NCBI GenBank assembly: GCA_031285085.1
Contig: JAITWW010000062.1
Span: forward strand, 1 to 8,509
Source of the DNA: Candidatus Methanofilum arcanum
GTDB lineage: Archaea; Halobacteriota; Methanomicrobia; Methanomicrobiales; Methanospirillaceae
Direction of reading: 5' to 3'
Length of the DNA stretch: 8,509 nucleotides
Below, one piece after another: positions 1 through 7,145 of this stretch (its first letter is position 1; each line of letters begins with the position of its first letter). The position numbers were made by a program, and so were the translations under genes. The notes beneath the pieces are model-generated. The model did not search any database, was not told the DNA's origin, and was given only the letters and a program-made list of their open reading frames with translations.

Positions 1-40
1 ATTCTTAAATGGAAAAGAGACATACGGCATAGTGAATATA

Positions 41-70
41 GTACCTCATAAAGGATCGTTTATGAGGTAC
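41..70 (+). terminator. Perfect 12-bp hairpin followed by T tract
   Basis: Bases 41-52 (GTACCTCATAAA) are exactly complementary to 59-70 (TTTATGAGGTAC), with a six-base loop GGATCG. The right arm is followed on the plus strand by CTTTTT. This is the shape of an intrinsic terminator for a plus-strand transcript entering from the left edge. A plus-strand frame also ends with TAA at 49-51, inside the left arm. Archaeal termination depends mainly on T tracts rather than hairpins, so the arms could instead be a protein-binding palindrome or the end of a mobile element. The structure is certain; the role is not. Confidence 0.4.
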
Positions 71-405
71 CTTTTTCACAGAAGAAATGAACTTATTTTA
101 GATGAAAAACAACGTACCACCAATTGTTCATGTTTTTGTTGCCTAAATTTTGTAAAAACTTGTCCAGATGAAATAAAACTTTAAATCCCTCTTTTTTTCT
201 TTTTAACCGCTTTAAAAGGAGATTTTATTCGAGGAGAAATTTGACGTTGTTTTATTAAATAGAGAGCATTTCACTCCCATTTTATTGGTATCTGAAAAAG
301 TGCCATGCGCCAACCGTTTTTTTCCATGCTGAGATATATTTTTACGTCAAATCAGGCCAAAAAAAGCATATTTTTGTGTGTTCTTATGCAAAGTGAACTA
401 TGGAA

Positions 406-507
406 GCCTTTCGTATTACATAATACATGAGGAAAGAGACCTGCAAGTATCATCTAAACTCTTGCAAGATACATACAAAGCGCGAAATATGTATCTAATA
501 CGAAGGC
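406..507. repeat. Imperfect nested inverted repeat, 102 bases
   Basis: The outer arms are GCCTTTCGTATTA (406-418) and TAATACGAAGGC (496-507), which pair over 12 bp with one bulged T. Inside them ATACAT (423-428) pairs with ATGTAT (489-494), and further in TGCAAG (442-447) pairs with CTTGCA (461-466). Together they give about 24 pairs in three nested stems with unpaired joints. It could be a structured RNA, a miniature inverted-repeat element or a remnant of a mobile element. No protein-coding frame explains it. The pairing is seen in the sequence; any function is unknown. Confidence 0.4.
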
Positions 508-709
508 GATTTTCAAAGGGATCTCATATGCCACTGGAGTAGATGATGAGACATTAGTAGGATACAAAATCCTTTCGCTCGTACAATGCACAGATGCATG
601 AGTCATAGATGGTTCTTTCCAAAGATGCTTGACATGCAGCCTAACACCTTTTTACGAATGATAAAAGAGGTTGTGATGAGGGGTACGCCAAAGTTATCAA
701 TTAACCTCG

Positions 710-729
710 AAAAGAACCCTTCTTCTTTT
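710..729 (-). terminator. Weak hairpin with T-rich arm after the last gene
   Basis: AAAAGAA (710-716) is complementary to TTCTTTT (723-729) with a six-base loop. Read on the minus strand, it begins 20 bases after the stop codon of the second DUF2298 gene, and its 3' arm is T-rich (TTCTTTT). This is a plausible end point for the cluster transcript. The stem is A/T-dominated and short. A better T7 run lies further downstream on the same strand (359-365), so termination could occur there instead. Confidence 0.3.
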
Positions 730-749
730 GTGCCTGACATAATAGACAA

Positions 750-2903
750 CTATTGCACTCTCTCATAAATCGTTGTTTCACCTTTGGTGAAAATAGGCAC
801 AAGATATGGCAAGTACGCATCTGGACTATCAGGAATCTGATACCTCGTTCGTTCAGGTGCACCGATAATGAGCAAATTGGCATGGTACTTCGCCATAAGT
901 TCAGAACTCCGATCTGGCTGTTCATAGATTGCAGTGATATCTGCTAGGCGTTCTCCATGCCACCCAGGAGGATTATCGGCTCTCCAGTGAATCTCATGAA
1001 ATGTCCATCCAAGAATCGTAGGGATACCGGTAGCAGAGGATATTCTTCCATAGTACTGATAATCTCCTCCTTCTGCTTCAATAAGGGCGTATGTCCCAGG
1101 AGCCCAGCCATCATATGAACGTAAGTACTCGATTGCAGCATAATCATCAGGGTGGTGTTTCTCTAACCAGGCATGTCCATTTAGTGTCAGATCCCCAAAA
1201 CCATTCAGAGTTGCAATAAATGGTGCTGCAAAAATGACGAGGAGTGTAACACCAATCGTGCATATCTTCATGATCCCATTGATACGACCGATATTTTCAC
1301 TATCAAATCTCCTATCTATGAACCGTTCTACATGAATGCTTGCAAGACATAGTGATCCAGTTCCAAGTAATAGCCACGCAGGGAGATATAATTTAAAAAC
1401 CGTATTCACTCGATGCCAGTCACCAGTCATTGCATCTATCATATACACAAGCTCACAAAGCAGTACCAAAAGGAGTCCACAACCAATAAGAAAATCAGCT
1501 ACTCCTTCATGCCTTGCAATAACATATGCAAGCAGTACAAGAACGAAGCCTATCAAAAAATACCCAGTTACAATGAATGGAACTGCAATTAAAAGTAGAT
1601 ATGGCCTTTTTTGGATATCTGAATGGAGTGTGCATATAATAAGAAACAAAAACAAGCCAAACATAAGAAAGAACTCAGAGAGTGTTGTTTTTGCAGATAC
1701 AAACCCAATTCCAAGAGCCCCATACATACGCATCATAAGGAAAAATGGGGCATATGATACAAGGGTAACTATTGGAGAAAGGATCCACAGATACAATATT
1801 ACAGAACTTGAATCCGAAGTTGCCTTTCGATTTTTACATACGCTTACAATATCTGTATACAACATGGAGAACCATGTTCCAACGTGAGAAGATTTTTCTC
1901 TCTTTTCCTCACCAGATATGTAACACCAGAGGAAAATTACTGCAAAAGCAGATATCATCCCATAAATGAGTGCATCCCAACTATGCAGCCCCGGCATCGT
2001 TCCAAGAGATAAACCAAGTAATACAGCGCAGGCTGCTCTCTCTGCATTGAGGAGCTTTTGCCACTGGGTAAATAGATATACGATTATCAGAATGAAAAAC
2101 GCCTGATTAAAGATTCCCATTGCATGGGCATGCACATCTCCAAATAGGAATGTAAATAAGGGGTATTCATTAATGGTGAATGGAATAACACGCGAACTAT
2201 TCCAGAGCACATAAAAAGTTCCTGTTTCAGAGAGATACTGATTAATAAACGCAGGATTTACAATAAAAAGAGAGATTACTGGCAGAAGAGAAAATCGGTT
2301 CAAGAGGAGTTTTCCAATGCCATAAAACTGCACCGCAGCTATACTGGCAACGGTTGGAAGTACAAGCTGAAATGCAATCCAGGAAGGAATCTTTGCAATA
2401 AGTGCAAGAATGGCAAAACACCAGTGACCAAGATAGTAATACATGGAGAGCGATTCACCTGCAAACCAGGGATCAAGTGGGGGAACAAGAGGAGCTCGCA
2501 TTATAGATGCAAGAAATGCATGATCCATGAATTTTTCACCACCATTAATATCTGGGTGAAACATCCGTGTTACAAGTATTATAGCAAAAACAAGGAAAAA
2601 TAGTGCATAATACCAGATCCCTACTTTTAAATCAGATAAAATACCTACTCGCGCCCTTTGTACTCTTCCAAGTACTACTCCCGTAAGTAAAAGAAAGATG
2701 CCAAGCATAAACACTGGTGAAAAGCCAAGCCAAGCCAGGTACCAACTGATAAGACAAGAACATAAAAGGCTTGCACCAAATGAGGCTGGTAGGGCAAGAG
2801 TTGATGAAAGCCAAGGGCGAAGGGTAAGCCAGGTGCAGAGCTGCAAGATAAAGTAGATGATGAGCCATGCACACACAAACAGTACCTGTTCTATCTCTAT
2901 CAT
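750..2903 (-). CDS. DUF2298 (YYY) GT-C-like membrane protein, downstream copy
   Basis: This 717-residue protein belongs to the DUF2298/Chlor_Arch_YYY family, integral membrane proteins regarded as GT-C-type glycosyltransferase relatives. Such enzymes take sugars from lipid carriers on the outer membrane face. About 14 hydrophobic segments fill residues 7-566, followed by a soluble C-terminal domain of about 150 residues. Visible family hallmarks are the first-loop motif DINGGEKFMDH (118-128), DPWFAGESLSMYYYLGHW (144-161, with the YYY at 155-157), FGDVHAHAMG (254-263), and NTVFK before a late helix (500-504). The tail contains GRISSATGIPTILGW (619-633). The start is ATG at 2903: GGAG lies six bases upstream, whereas the overlapping out-of-frame ATG at 2907 would be only two bases from it. 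The gene is a close paralogue of the one at 3222-5393 and seems intact. Acceptor and sugar are unknown. Confidence 0.9.
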   Translation of the reverse strand: MIEIEQVLFVCAWLIIYFILQLCTWLTLRPWLSSTLALPASFGASLLCSCLISWYLAWLGFSPVFMLGIFLLLTGVVLGRVQRARVGILSDLKVGIWYYALFFLVFAIILVTRMFHPDINGGEKFMDHAFLASIMRAPLVPPLDPWFAGESLSMYYYLGHWCFAILALIAKIPSWIAFQLVLPTVASIAAVQFYGIGKLLLNRFSLLPVISLFIVNPAFINQYLSETGTFYVLWNSSRVIPFTINEYPLFTFLFGDVHAHAMGIFNQAFFILIIVYLFTQWQKLLNAERAACAVLLGLSLGTMPGLHSWDALIYGMISAFAVIFLWCYISGEEKREKSSHVGTWFSMLYTDIVSVCKNRKATSDSSSVILYLWILSPIVTLVSYAPFFLMMRMYGALGIGFVSAKTTLSEFFLMFGLFLFLIICTLHSDIQKRPYLLLIAVPFIVTGYFLIGFVLVLLAYVIARHEGVADFLIGCGLLLVLLCELVYMIDAMTGDWHRVNTVFKLYLPAWLLLGTGSLCLASIHVERFIDRRFDSENIGRINGIMKICTIGVTLLVIFAAPFIATLNGFGDLTLNGHAWLEKHHPDDYAAIEYLRSYDGWAPGTYALIEAEGGDYQYYGRISSATGIPTILGWTFHEIHWRADNPPGWHGERLADITAIYEQPDRSSELMAKYHANLLIIGAPERTRYQIPDSPDAYLPYLVPIFTKGETTIYERVQ

Positions 2904-2909
2904 TCATCG

Positions 2910-2913
2910 CTCC
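2910..2913 (-). promoter_or_regulatory. Shine-Dalgarno GGAG deciding the start at 2903
   Basis: GGAG on the minus strand lies six bases before the ATG at 2903-2901. Two ATG codons overlap here in the context ATGAATG. The spacing favours the second, which opens the long DUF2298 frame. The same arrangement occurs at the paralogue, so the duplication carried the ribosome binding site with it. Confidence 0.65.
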
Positions 2914-2990
2914 ATTGTGATATACGTGATTTTTCCATACATTTTACTTCATGTTCCATGTTGAGATTCTAATTATGATTATGAGACTGT

Positions 2991-3011
2991 GAATGAAAAA
3001 ATGACTCATTC
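2991..3011 (-). terminator. Candidate T6 terminator between the paralogues
   Basis: GAATGA (2991-2996) pairs with TCATTC (3006-3011). On the minus strand the segment contains a run of six T about 220 bases after the stop codon of the upstream DUF2298 gene. Archaeal RNA polymerase can terminate at T runs alone, so this could separate the two paralogues into different transcripts. The stem is short and the T run sits in the loop rather than after it, so the call is tentative. Confidence 0.25.
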
Positions 3012-3221
3012 TTGAGCATAGTATGCACGAAAATGTAGGCACTCACTCCTTTTCACTTCACATACACTGGATCTGGGAATAGCAGCTGTGAGAAAAGATA
3101 AAATCCAAAGTATCATAGCATGCTTGTTTTGCTGGATGAATTCGTGCAGATCCTCTCTCTCGCTTATCCCTATAGAGAGGAAGTGTGAATTACTTATACC
3201 CCTCTGCTCCACACCCTCTTG

Positions 3222-5393
3222 TCATTGTCGCTCATAAATCGTTGTTTCACCTTTGGTAAAAACAGGCACAAGATATGGCAAGTATGCATCTGGATCAGCT
3301 GGAATCTGATACCGTGTTCGTTCAGGCGCACCGACAATGAGCAAATTGGCATTGTACTTCGCCATGAGTTCAGAACTCAGGCTTGGCTGTTCATAGATCG
3401 CAGTGATATCTCCCATACGCTCCCAAAACCACCCAGGAGGATTATCTGACCTCCAGTTCATCTCATGAAATGACCATCCAAGAATCGTGGGGATACCTGT
3501 AGCAGAGGAGATTCTTCCATAGTACAAATAATCACCTTCTGATGCTTCAACAATTGCGTACGTTCCTGGAGACCGGCCATCAGAGTATGAACGCAAGTAC
3601 TCAATTGCAGCATAATCATCAGGATGATGTCTCTCTAACCAAGCATAGCCATTCAGTGTTACCTGCCCAAAGCCATCAAGAGTTCCAATAACTGGTGTTA
3701 CAAGAAGGGCCACCAGGGTAACACCAACCGTACATTTCTTGATGATCTCATTGATACGATTGATGCTTTCACTATTATATCTCTGATCTATGAACCGTTC
3801 TAGATGAATACTTGCAATGCATAATGACCCAACTCCAATGAGTAACCATGCAGGGAGATATGCTTTAAAAATCGTATTCATTCGATACCAATCAGGTCCT
3901 ATTGCATCTATCATGTACACAAGCTCGCAAAGCAGTACCAAAAAGAGTCCACAACCAATAAGAAAATCAGTTACTCCCTCATGTCTTGCAATGAGATATG
4001 CAAGCAGCACAAGAATAAAACCAATCACAAAATATCCCATTAAAATGAATGGAACAGAGATTAAAAGAAGATATGGTCTTTTTTTGATGTCAGAATAGAG
4101 TGTGCAGACAAGAAGAAACAAAAACCAGCCAAACACAAGCAAGAACTCAGAGAGTGTTGTCCTTGTATATACAAACCCAACTCCAAGAGCACCATATGTG
4201 CGCATCATAAGAAGAAACGGCGCATATGATACAAGAGTAACCACGGGAACAAGTATCCACAGATACAATATTACAGCACGTGAACCTAAAACCTCCTTTC
4301 GATCTTTACATATGCCTACAATATCTGCATACAAGTGAGTACACAACATGGAGAGCCATGTTCCACCAATGAAGCGTTCTTCTTTGTTTTCTCTGTTTTG
4401 CTCAGATATATGGTACCAGATGAGAACTGCTGCAAAACCAAATACCATCCCATAAATGAGTGCATCCCAACTATGCATCCCGGGCATCGTTCCAAGCGAT
4501 ATTCCAAGTAATACTGCACAGACTACTTTCTCTGTATTGGTGATTTTTCTCCACTGTGTGAATACATATACAATGATCAGGAGGAAAAACGCTTGATTAA
4601 AGATTCCCATTGCATGGGCATGCACATCACCAAATAGGAATGTAAATAAGGGATACTCAGTAATGGCATCCTCAATAACACGCGAGCTATGCCAAAGTAC
4701 AGCTCCTGGTGCTGTTCCAATAATATGCTGATAAATATACGCAGGATTGACAATGAAAAGACAGATTACTGGCAAAAGGGAAAATTTATGCAATAATAGT
4801 TTTCCAATACCATAAAGCTGTACCGCAGCTATACTGGCAACGGTTGGAAGTACAAACTGGAATGCAATCCATGAAGGAATTTTTGCAATAAGTGCAAGAA
4901 TGGCAAAGCACCAGTGGCCAAGATAGTAATATATTGAGAGCGATTCACCTGCAAACCAGGGATCAAGTGGGGGAACAATAGGAGCTTGCATCATTGATGC
5001 AAGAAATGCATGATCCATGAACTTCTCACCACCATTAATATCGGGGTGAAGCATTCGCATTATAAGCATTACAAAAAACACAATAAAAAATAATGCATAG
5101 TACCAGCCCCCCTCTTTTAAATCAGAAGAGATACCCACTCGTGCTCTTTGTACTTCACCCAGCACTATGCCTGTAAGTATGAGAAAGATTACAGGTGTAA
5201 ATGCTGGTGAAAAGCCAAACCATGCCAGGTACCAACTGATGAGACAAGAACATAAAAGGCTTACAGCAAATGATGCTGGCAGGGCAAGAGTTGATGATAG
5301 CCAAGGACGAAGAACGAGCCAAGTGCAAAGTTGCAAGATAAAATAGATGATGAGCCATGCACACACAAACAGGAGATGTTCTATTTCTATCAT
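3222..5393 (-). CDS. DUF2298 (YYY) GT-C-like membrane protein, upstream copy
   Basis: This 723-residue member of the same family has the same layout: about 14 membrane segments to residue 570, then a soluble tail. Hallmarks are DINGGEKFMDH (118-128), DPWFAGESLSIYYYLGHW (144-161), FGDVHAHAMG (254-263), NTIFK (506-510) and GRISSATGIPTILGW (626-640). By eye it matches the downstream copy at about 80% over residues 1-320. The main differences are residues 221-244, where the two copies share little, and the loop at about 330-372, where this copy is six residues longer. It starts 43 bases after the UPF0104 gene, so it could share its transcript, although an A/T-rich stretch in the gap could hold a promoter. 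The start is ATG at 5393 with GGAG six bases upstream. The biochemical role is inferred from the family as transfer of a lipid-linked sugar outside the cytoplasm. Confidence 0.9.
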   Translation of the reverse strand: MIEIEHLLFVCAWLIIYFILQLCTWLVLRPWLSSTLALPASFAVSLLCSCLISWYLAWFGFSPAFTPVIFLILTGIVLGEVQRARVGISSDLKEGGWYYALFFIVFFVMLIMRMLHPDINGGEKFMDHAFLASMMQAPIVPPLDPWFAGESLSIYYYLGHWCFAILALIAKIPSWIAFQFVLPTVASIAAVQLYGIGKLLLHKFSLLPVICLFIVNPAYIYQHIIGTAPGAVLWHSSRVIEDAITEYPLFTFLFGDVHAHAMGIFNQAFFLLIIVYVFTQWRKITNTEKVVCAVLLGISLGTMPGMHSWDALIYGMVFGFAAVLIWYHISEQNRENKEERFIGGTWLSMLCTHLYADIVGICKDRKEVLGSRAVILYLWILVPVVTLVSYAPFLLMMRTYGALGVGFVYTRTTLSEFLLVFGWFLFLLVCTLYSDIKKRPYLLLISVPFILMGYFVIGFILVLLAYLIARHEGVTDFLIGCGLFLVLLCELVYMIDAIGPDWYRMNTIFKAYLPAWLLIGVGSLCIASIHLERFIDQRYNSESINRINEIIKKCTVGVTLVALLVTPVIGTLDGFGQVTLNGYAWLERHHPDDYAAIEYLRSYSDGRSPGTYAIVEASEGDYLYYGRISSATGIPTILGWSFHEMNWRSDNPPGWFWERMGDITAIYEQPSLSSELMAKYNANLLIVGAPERTRYQIPADPDAYLPYLVPVFTKGETTIYERQ

Positions 5394-5399
5394 TCATTT

Positions 5400-5403
5400 C
5401 TCC
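5400..5403 (-). promoter_or_regulatory. Shine-Dalgarno GGAG of the upstream DUF2298 gene
   Basis: GGAG lies six bases before the ATG at 5393-5391, in the same ATGAATG double-start context as the paralogue. The spacing selects the second ATG, which opens the 723-codon frame. Confidence 0.65.
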
Positions 5404-5418
5404 AGACTTATTTATTAT

Positions 5419-5426
5419 TATATTAA
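5419..5426 (-). promoter_or_regulatory. Possible archaeal TATA box before the upstream DUF2298 gene
   Basis: The minus strand reads TTAATATA here, within the A/T-rich gap between the UPF0104 stop and the DUF2298 start. It ends 25 bases before the ATG, which would give a very short leader that barely includes the ribosome binding site. No clear BRE is visible. Such A/T-rich sequence is common between genes, so this is a weak candidate. Confidence 0.2.
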
Positions 5427-5436
5427 TGTACCAATA

Positions 5437-6411
5437 CTATTTTGTTTCTTTTTGATACAACTTCTCTTTCACAATACCCATAATCTGTGGAATAACCCAG
5501 GTTCCAAAGTACGCAATTGAGGCTACTCCTCCAATGAGAGTTATGAGGTTCTTGATTAAATGATCAACAACACTCACGATCGTTGCAGTGGCGGCAGGAA
5601 CCTTCCCAAGTTCAAATGTTGCAGCAAGTGCGAACTCATATGTTCCAATACCTCCCGGTGTTATGGGAACTGCTTTCACAAGATTTCCAATGACAACTGC
5701 GAGTAAGACAAGGTTAAATGAGATTATGACCTGAAACATGAGGGCAACAAAGTAACAGACCAATATTTCAAATATCCAGATAATAGTTGATGTTGCCGCA
5801 AGCATCATGATGGCATTACGACTGAGTGCTGCTGCTCGTATCTCAGTGAACATATTGAGCAGAAATGCAAGATATTTATTTGTTGTTTTCCATTCTTTTG
5901 ACACCAGGATAAACAGCATCCCTATTCCCGTTACTACAAGTGAAATAGCAATAACTGAGACAAACCAGTCTGGTACATCAATGATAAATACAACTGCGAT
6001 GAGGCCAAAGAAAGCAACGATAATAACATCAAAGAGCCGTTCGATGATAATAGATGATAATCCTTGTGATACAGTTGCTTGGTAATCATGATGAATAGGA
6101 ACAACTCGAACTAAGTCTCCAAGGCGGGCTGGTACAATAAGATTTATGGTTTGACTTAAAAGGACACATGCGGTTGAGAAGAGAAGACCTGCTGGGATCA
6201 TCAAATAATTCAAAATTTTTTGGTATCGATATCCTCGAATTAGCCAGGAAAGCGTGCAAAATAGAAGAGCAGGAATAAGATAGTTATACTGAATGTCTCC
6301 TACTGCAATGTGGAGATCACCCCACACTCGAACAAACATCAAGCCTAAAATAAGTGCAGCAAGGGCAATAGATATGAAAAATGCGATAATTTTTTGTGAT
6401 TTATAACCCAT
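5437..6411 (-). CDS. AglD2/YbhN-type (UPF0104) membrane protein
   Basis: This 324-residue multi-pass membrane protein belongs to the UPF0104/lysylphosphatidylglycerol-synthase transmembrane-region family (COG0392, AglD2). Hallmarks are NLIVPARLGDLVRV (90-103), ERLFDV (124-129) and KAVPITPGGIGTYEFA (246-261). There are about eight hydrophobic segments, from residues 8-28 onward. In Haloferax AglD a membrane region of this kind is fused behind a family 2 glycosyltransferase. Here it is a separate gene that directly follows one and overlaps it by 11 bases, so the two are probably translationally coupled and act together. I chose ATG at 6411, not the in-frame ATG at 6459, because GGTGG lies seven bases before 6411 and the hydrophobic N terminus begins there. 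The longer form would overlap the glycosyltransferase by 59 bases. The family's role is not settled: lipid-linked sugar translocation or enzyme anchoring are both possible. Confidence 0.85.
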   Translation of the reverse strand: MGYKSQKIIAFFISIALAALILGLMFVRVWGDLHIAVGDIQYNYLIPALLFCTLSWLIRGYRYQKILNYLMIPAGLLFSTACVLLSQTINLIVPARLGDLVRVVPIHHDYQATVSQGLSSIIIERLFDVIIVAFFGLIAVVFIIDVPDWFVSVIAISLVVTGIGMLFILVSKEWKTTNKYLAFLLNMFTEIRAAALSRNAIMMLAATSTIIWIFEILVCYFVALMFQVIISFNLVLLAVVIGNLVKAVPITPGGIGTYEFALAATFELGKVPAATATIVSVVDHLIKNLITLIGGVASIAYFGTWVIPQIMGIVKEKLYQKETK

Positions 6412-7123
6412 GCATTCGCCACCAAAGTTTGAGAATAGATCCACCCATTGCAAAGACATCTGACTGTTTCACTGTCGTTCCTTTTCCTTCATTCCAACGA
6501 ACAGGTATTTCACATACGTTATATCCTGCCTGCTGTCCAAGCACAAGCACCTCAGTATCCCAGAACCAATGTGTATCCTGCACTTTTAGAAGAATATCAC
6601 ATAACTTTTGACGATTAAAGGCCTTAAATCCACATTGGTGATCATAGAGCTTACTTCTGAGCAAGGTACGGACTAAATAGTTATATCCTCTGCTTTTCAT
6701 CTCACGTTCACCTGATCGAGTAATAATACTTGCAGGAAGAAGACGAGAACCAGTTGCCATGTCGTACCCATTCTCAATTGCGGAGATGAGGGTTTTGAGA
6801 TGTGAAATATCTGTTGCGAGATCGACATCAAAATAGACGTAGATATCGTATAATGCCCATTCTGCGGCAATCGCGAGTGCAGATCCTCTCCCTCCTCTCT
6901 CATCCCGATGCAGATGGCGAATGCATGGGTTTTCATTCGCAAGGCGAGCAGCGTACTCCTGAGAACCATCCGTGCTCGCATCTTCTGCAATGATAATCTC
7001 ATATTTGTCACAGATTGCTGCAAGAGCATTCAAAGATATAGGAAGAGCTTTCAAAAGTGCTTCATGATCATTATACACAGGTATAACCAATGAAACATTT
7101 GGTTTTTTTTCTTCTGATGTCAT
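6401..7123 (-). CDS. Family 2 glycosyltransferase, polyprenyl-phosphate sugar synthase type
   Basis: A 240-residue GT-A fold glycosyltransferase that most resembles dolichyl-phosphate glucose or mannose synthases. Such enzymes move a sugar from a nucleotide donor to a polyprenyl phosphate at the cytoplasmic membrane face. Motifs in order are IPVYND (14-19), the nucleotide-binding EDASTDGS (47-54), the metal-binding DVDLATD (99-105), GSRLL (125-129), DHQCGFKAF (161-169), WFWDTEV (186-192) and the terminal RWNEGKGTTV (209-218). It has no membrane segment of its own, unlike fused AglD proteins; the overlapping next gene could supply that part. It starts 22 bases after the flavoprotein stop codon. 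The ribosome binding site is weak (only AAGAGA about 10 bases upstream), so translation may depend on coupling to the gene before it. The sugar specificity cannot be read from the sequence. Confidence 0.88.
   Translation of the reverse strand: MTSEEKKPNVSLVIPVYNDHEALLKALPISLNALAAICDKYEIIIAEDASTDGSQEYAARLANENPCIRHLHRDERGGRGSALAIAAEWALYDIYVYFDVDLATDISHLKTLISAIENGYDMATGSRLLPASIITRSGEREMKSRGYNYLVRTLLRSKLYDHQCGFKAFNRQKLCDILLKVQDTHWFWDTEVLVLGQQAGYNVCEIPVRWNEGKGTTVKQSDVFAMGGSILKLWWRMHGL
6419..6423 (-). promoter_or_regulatory. GGTGG ribosome binding site inside the glycosyltransferase gene
   Basis: GGTGG on the minus strand lies seven bases before the ATG at 6411-6409. It sits within the last codons of the upstream glycosyltransferase gene. 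It matches the GGTG part of the archaeal Shine-Dalgarno consensus and supports the shorter start of the UPF0104 protein. Confidence 0.45.
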
Positions 7124-7145
7124 GTGTTATTTTCTCTTTTTCGCA

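Larger units (their letters stand above)
1..749. other. AT-rich intergenic region without a convincing gene
   Basis: This stretch lies downstream of the minus-strand cluster. All frames are broken by frequent stops, and no open frame looks like a known protein. It holds a perfect hairpin near its left edge (41-70), an imperfect multi-stem inverted repeat (406-507) and a weak hairpin just past the last gene (710-729). T runs occur at about 191-197 and 317-323 on the plus strand, and an A run at 359-365 is a T run on the minus strand. I see no tRNA, CRISPR or complete insertion sequence here. A gene running in from the left edge and ending within the first 200 bases cannot be excluded. Confidence 0.6.
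2904..3221. other. 318-base spacer between the DUF2298 paralogues
   Basis: No credible gene is present. It holds a hairpin with eight-base arms at 3151-3158 and 3174-3181, a second hairpin with a T6 run on the minus strand at 2991-3011, and A/T-rich sequence between about 2965 and 2990 that could hold a promoter for the downstream copy. The only sizeable open frame (minus strand, 3212-3006, GTG start, 68 codons) has no recognisable family. The length contrasts with the 43-base gap before the first copy. It suggests that the downstream copy may be transcribed separately, or that the spacer is a by-product of the duplication. Confidence 0.5.
750..5393 (-). repeat. Tandem duplication of a ~2.2-kb DUF2298 gene
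   Basis: Two direct copies (about 750-2913 and 3222-5403) are similar at both DNA and protein level from the ribosome binding site to nearly the last codon (ends YERVQ and YERQ). Stretches around the DPWFAGES and FGDVHAHAMG motifs are almost identical in nucleotides. Similarity is not obvious outside the coding sequence and ribosome binding site, so the duplicated unit was essentially one gene, or the flanks have since diverged. Confidence 0.9.

Noticed and set aside
2..184. Plus-strand frame open from the left edge to a TAA at 182-184, cysteine-rich near its end
   Set aside because: It has no visible start, no recognised motif, and runs through the perfect hairpin at 41-70. It could be the tail of a gene outside the window but cannot be supported.
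586..768. Plus-strand 60-codon frame overlapping the end of the DUF2298 gene
   Set aside because: No ribosome binding site and no family resemblance; it runs antisense into a conserved coding sequence.
1336..1887. Plus-strand 183-codon frame opposite the downstream DUF2298 gene
   Set aside because: It is antisense to a well-supported membrane protein gene. Its Arg/Thr/Ser/Ile-rich composition is that expected of the reverse complement of hydrophobic codons, and a similar antisense frame recurs in the paralogue.
3006..3212. Minus-strand 68-codon frame with GTG start just after the upstream DUF2298 gene
   Set aside because: It has one hydrophobic stretch but no recognisable family, and the hairpin at 3151-3181 lies inside it. 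A frame of this length can arise by chance, so it was left out of the genes.
6412..6459. N-terminal extension of the UPF0104 protein from the ATG at 6459
   Set aside because: The 16 extra residues are polar and encoded within the glycosyltransferase gene, and the ATG at 6411 has a well-placed GGTGG and begins directly before the first membrane segment.
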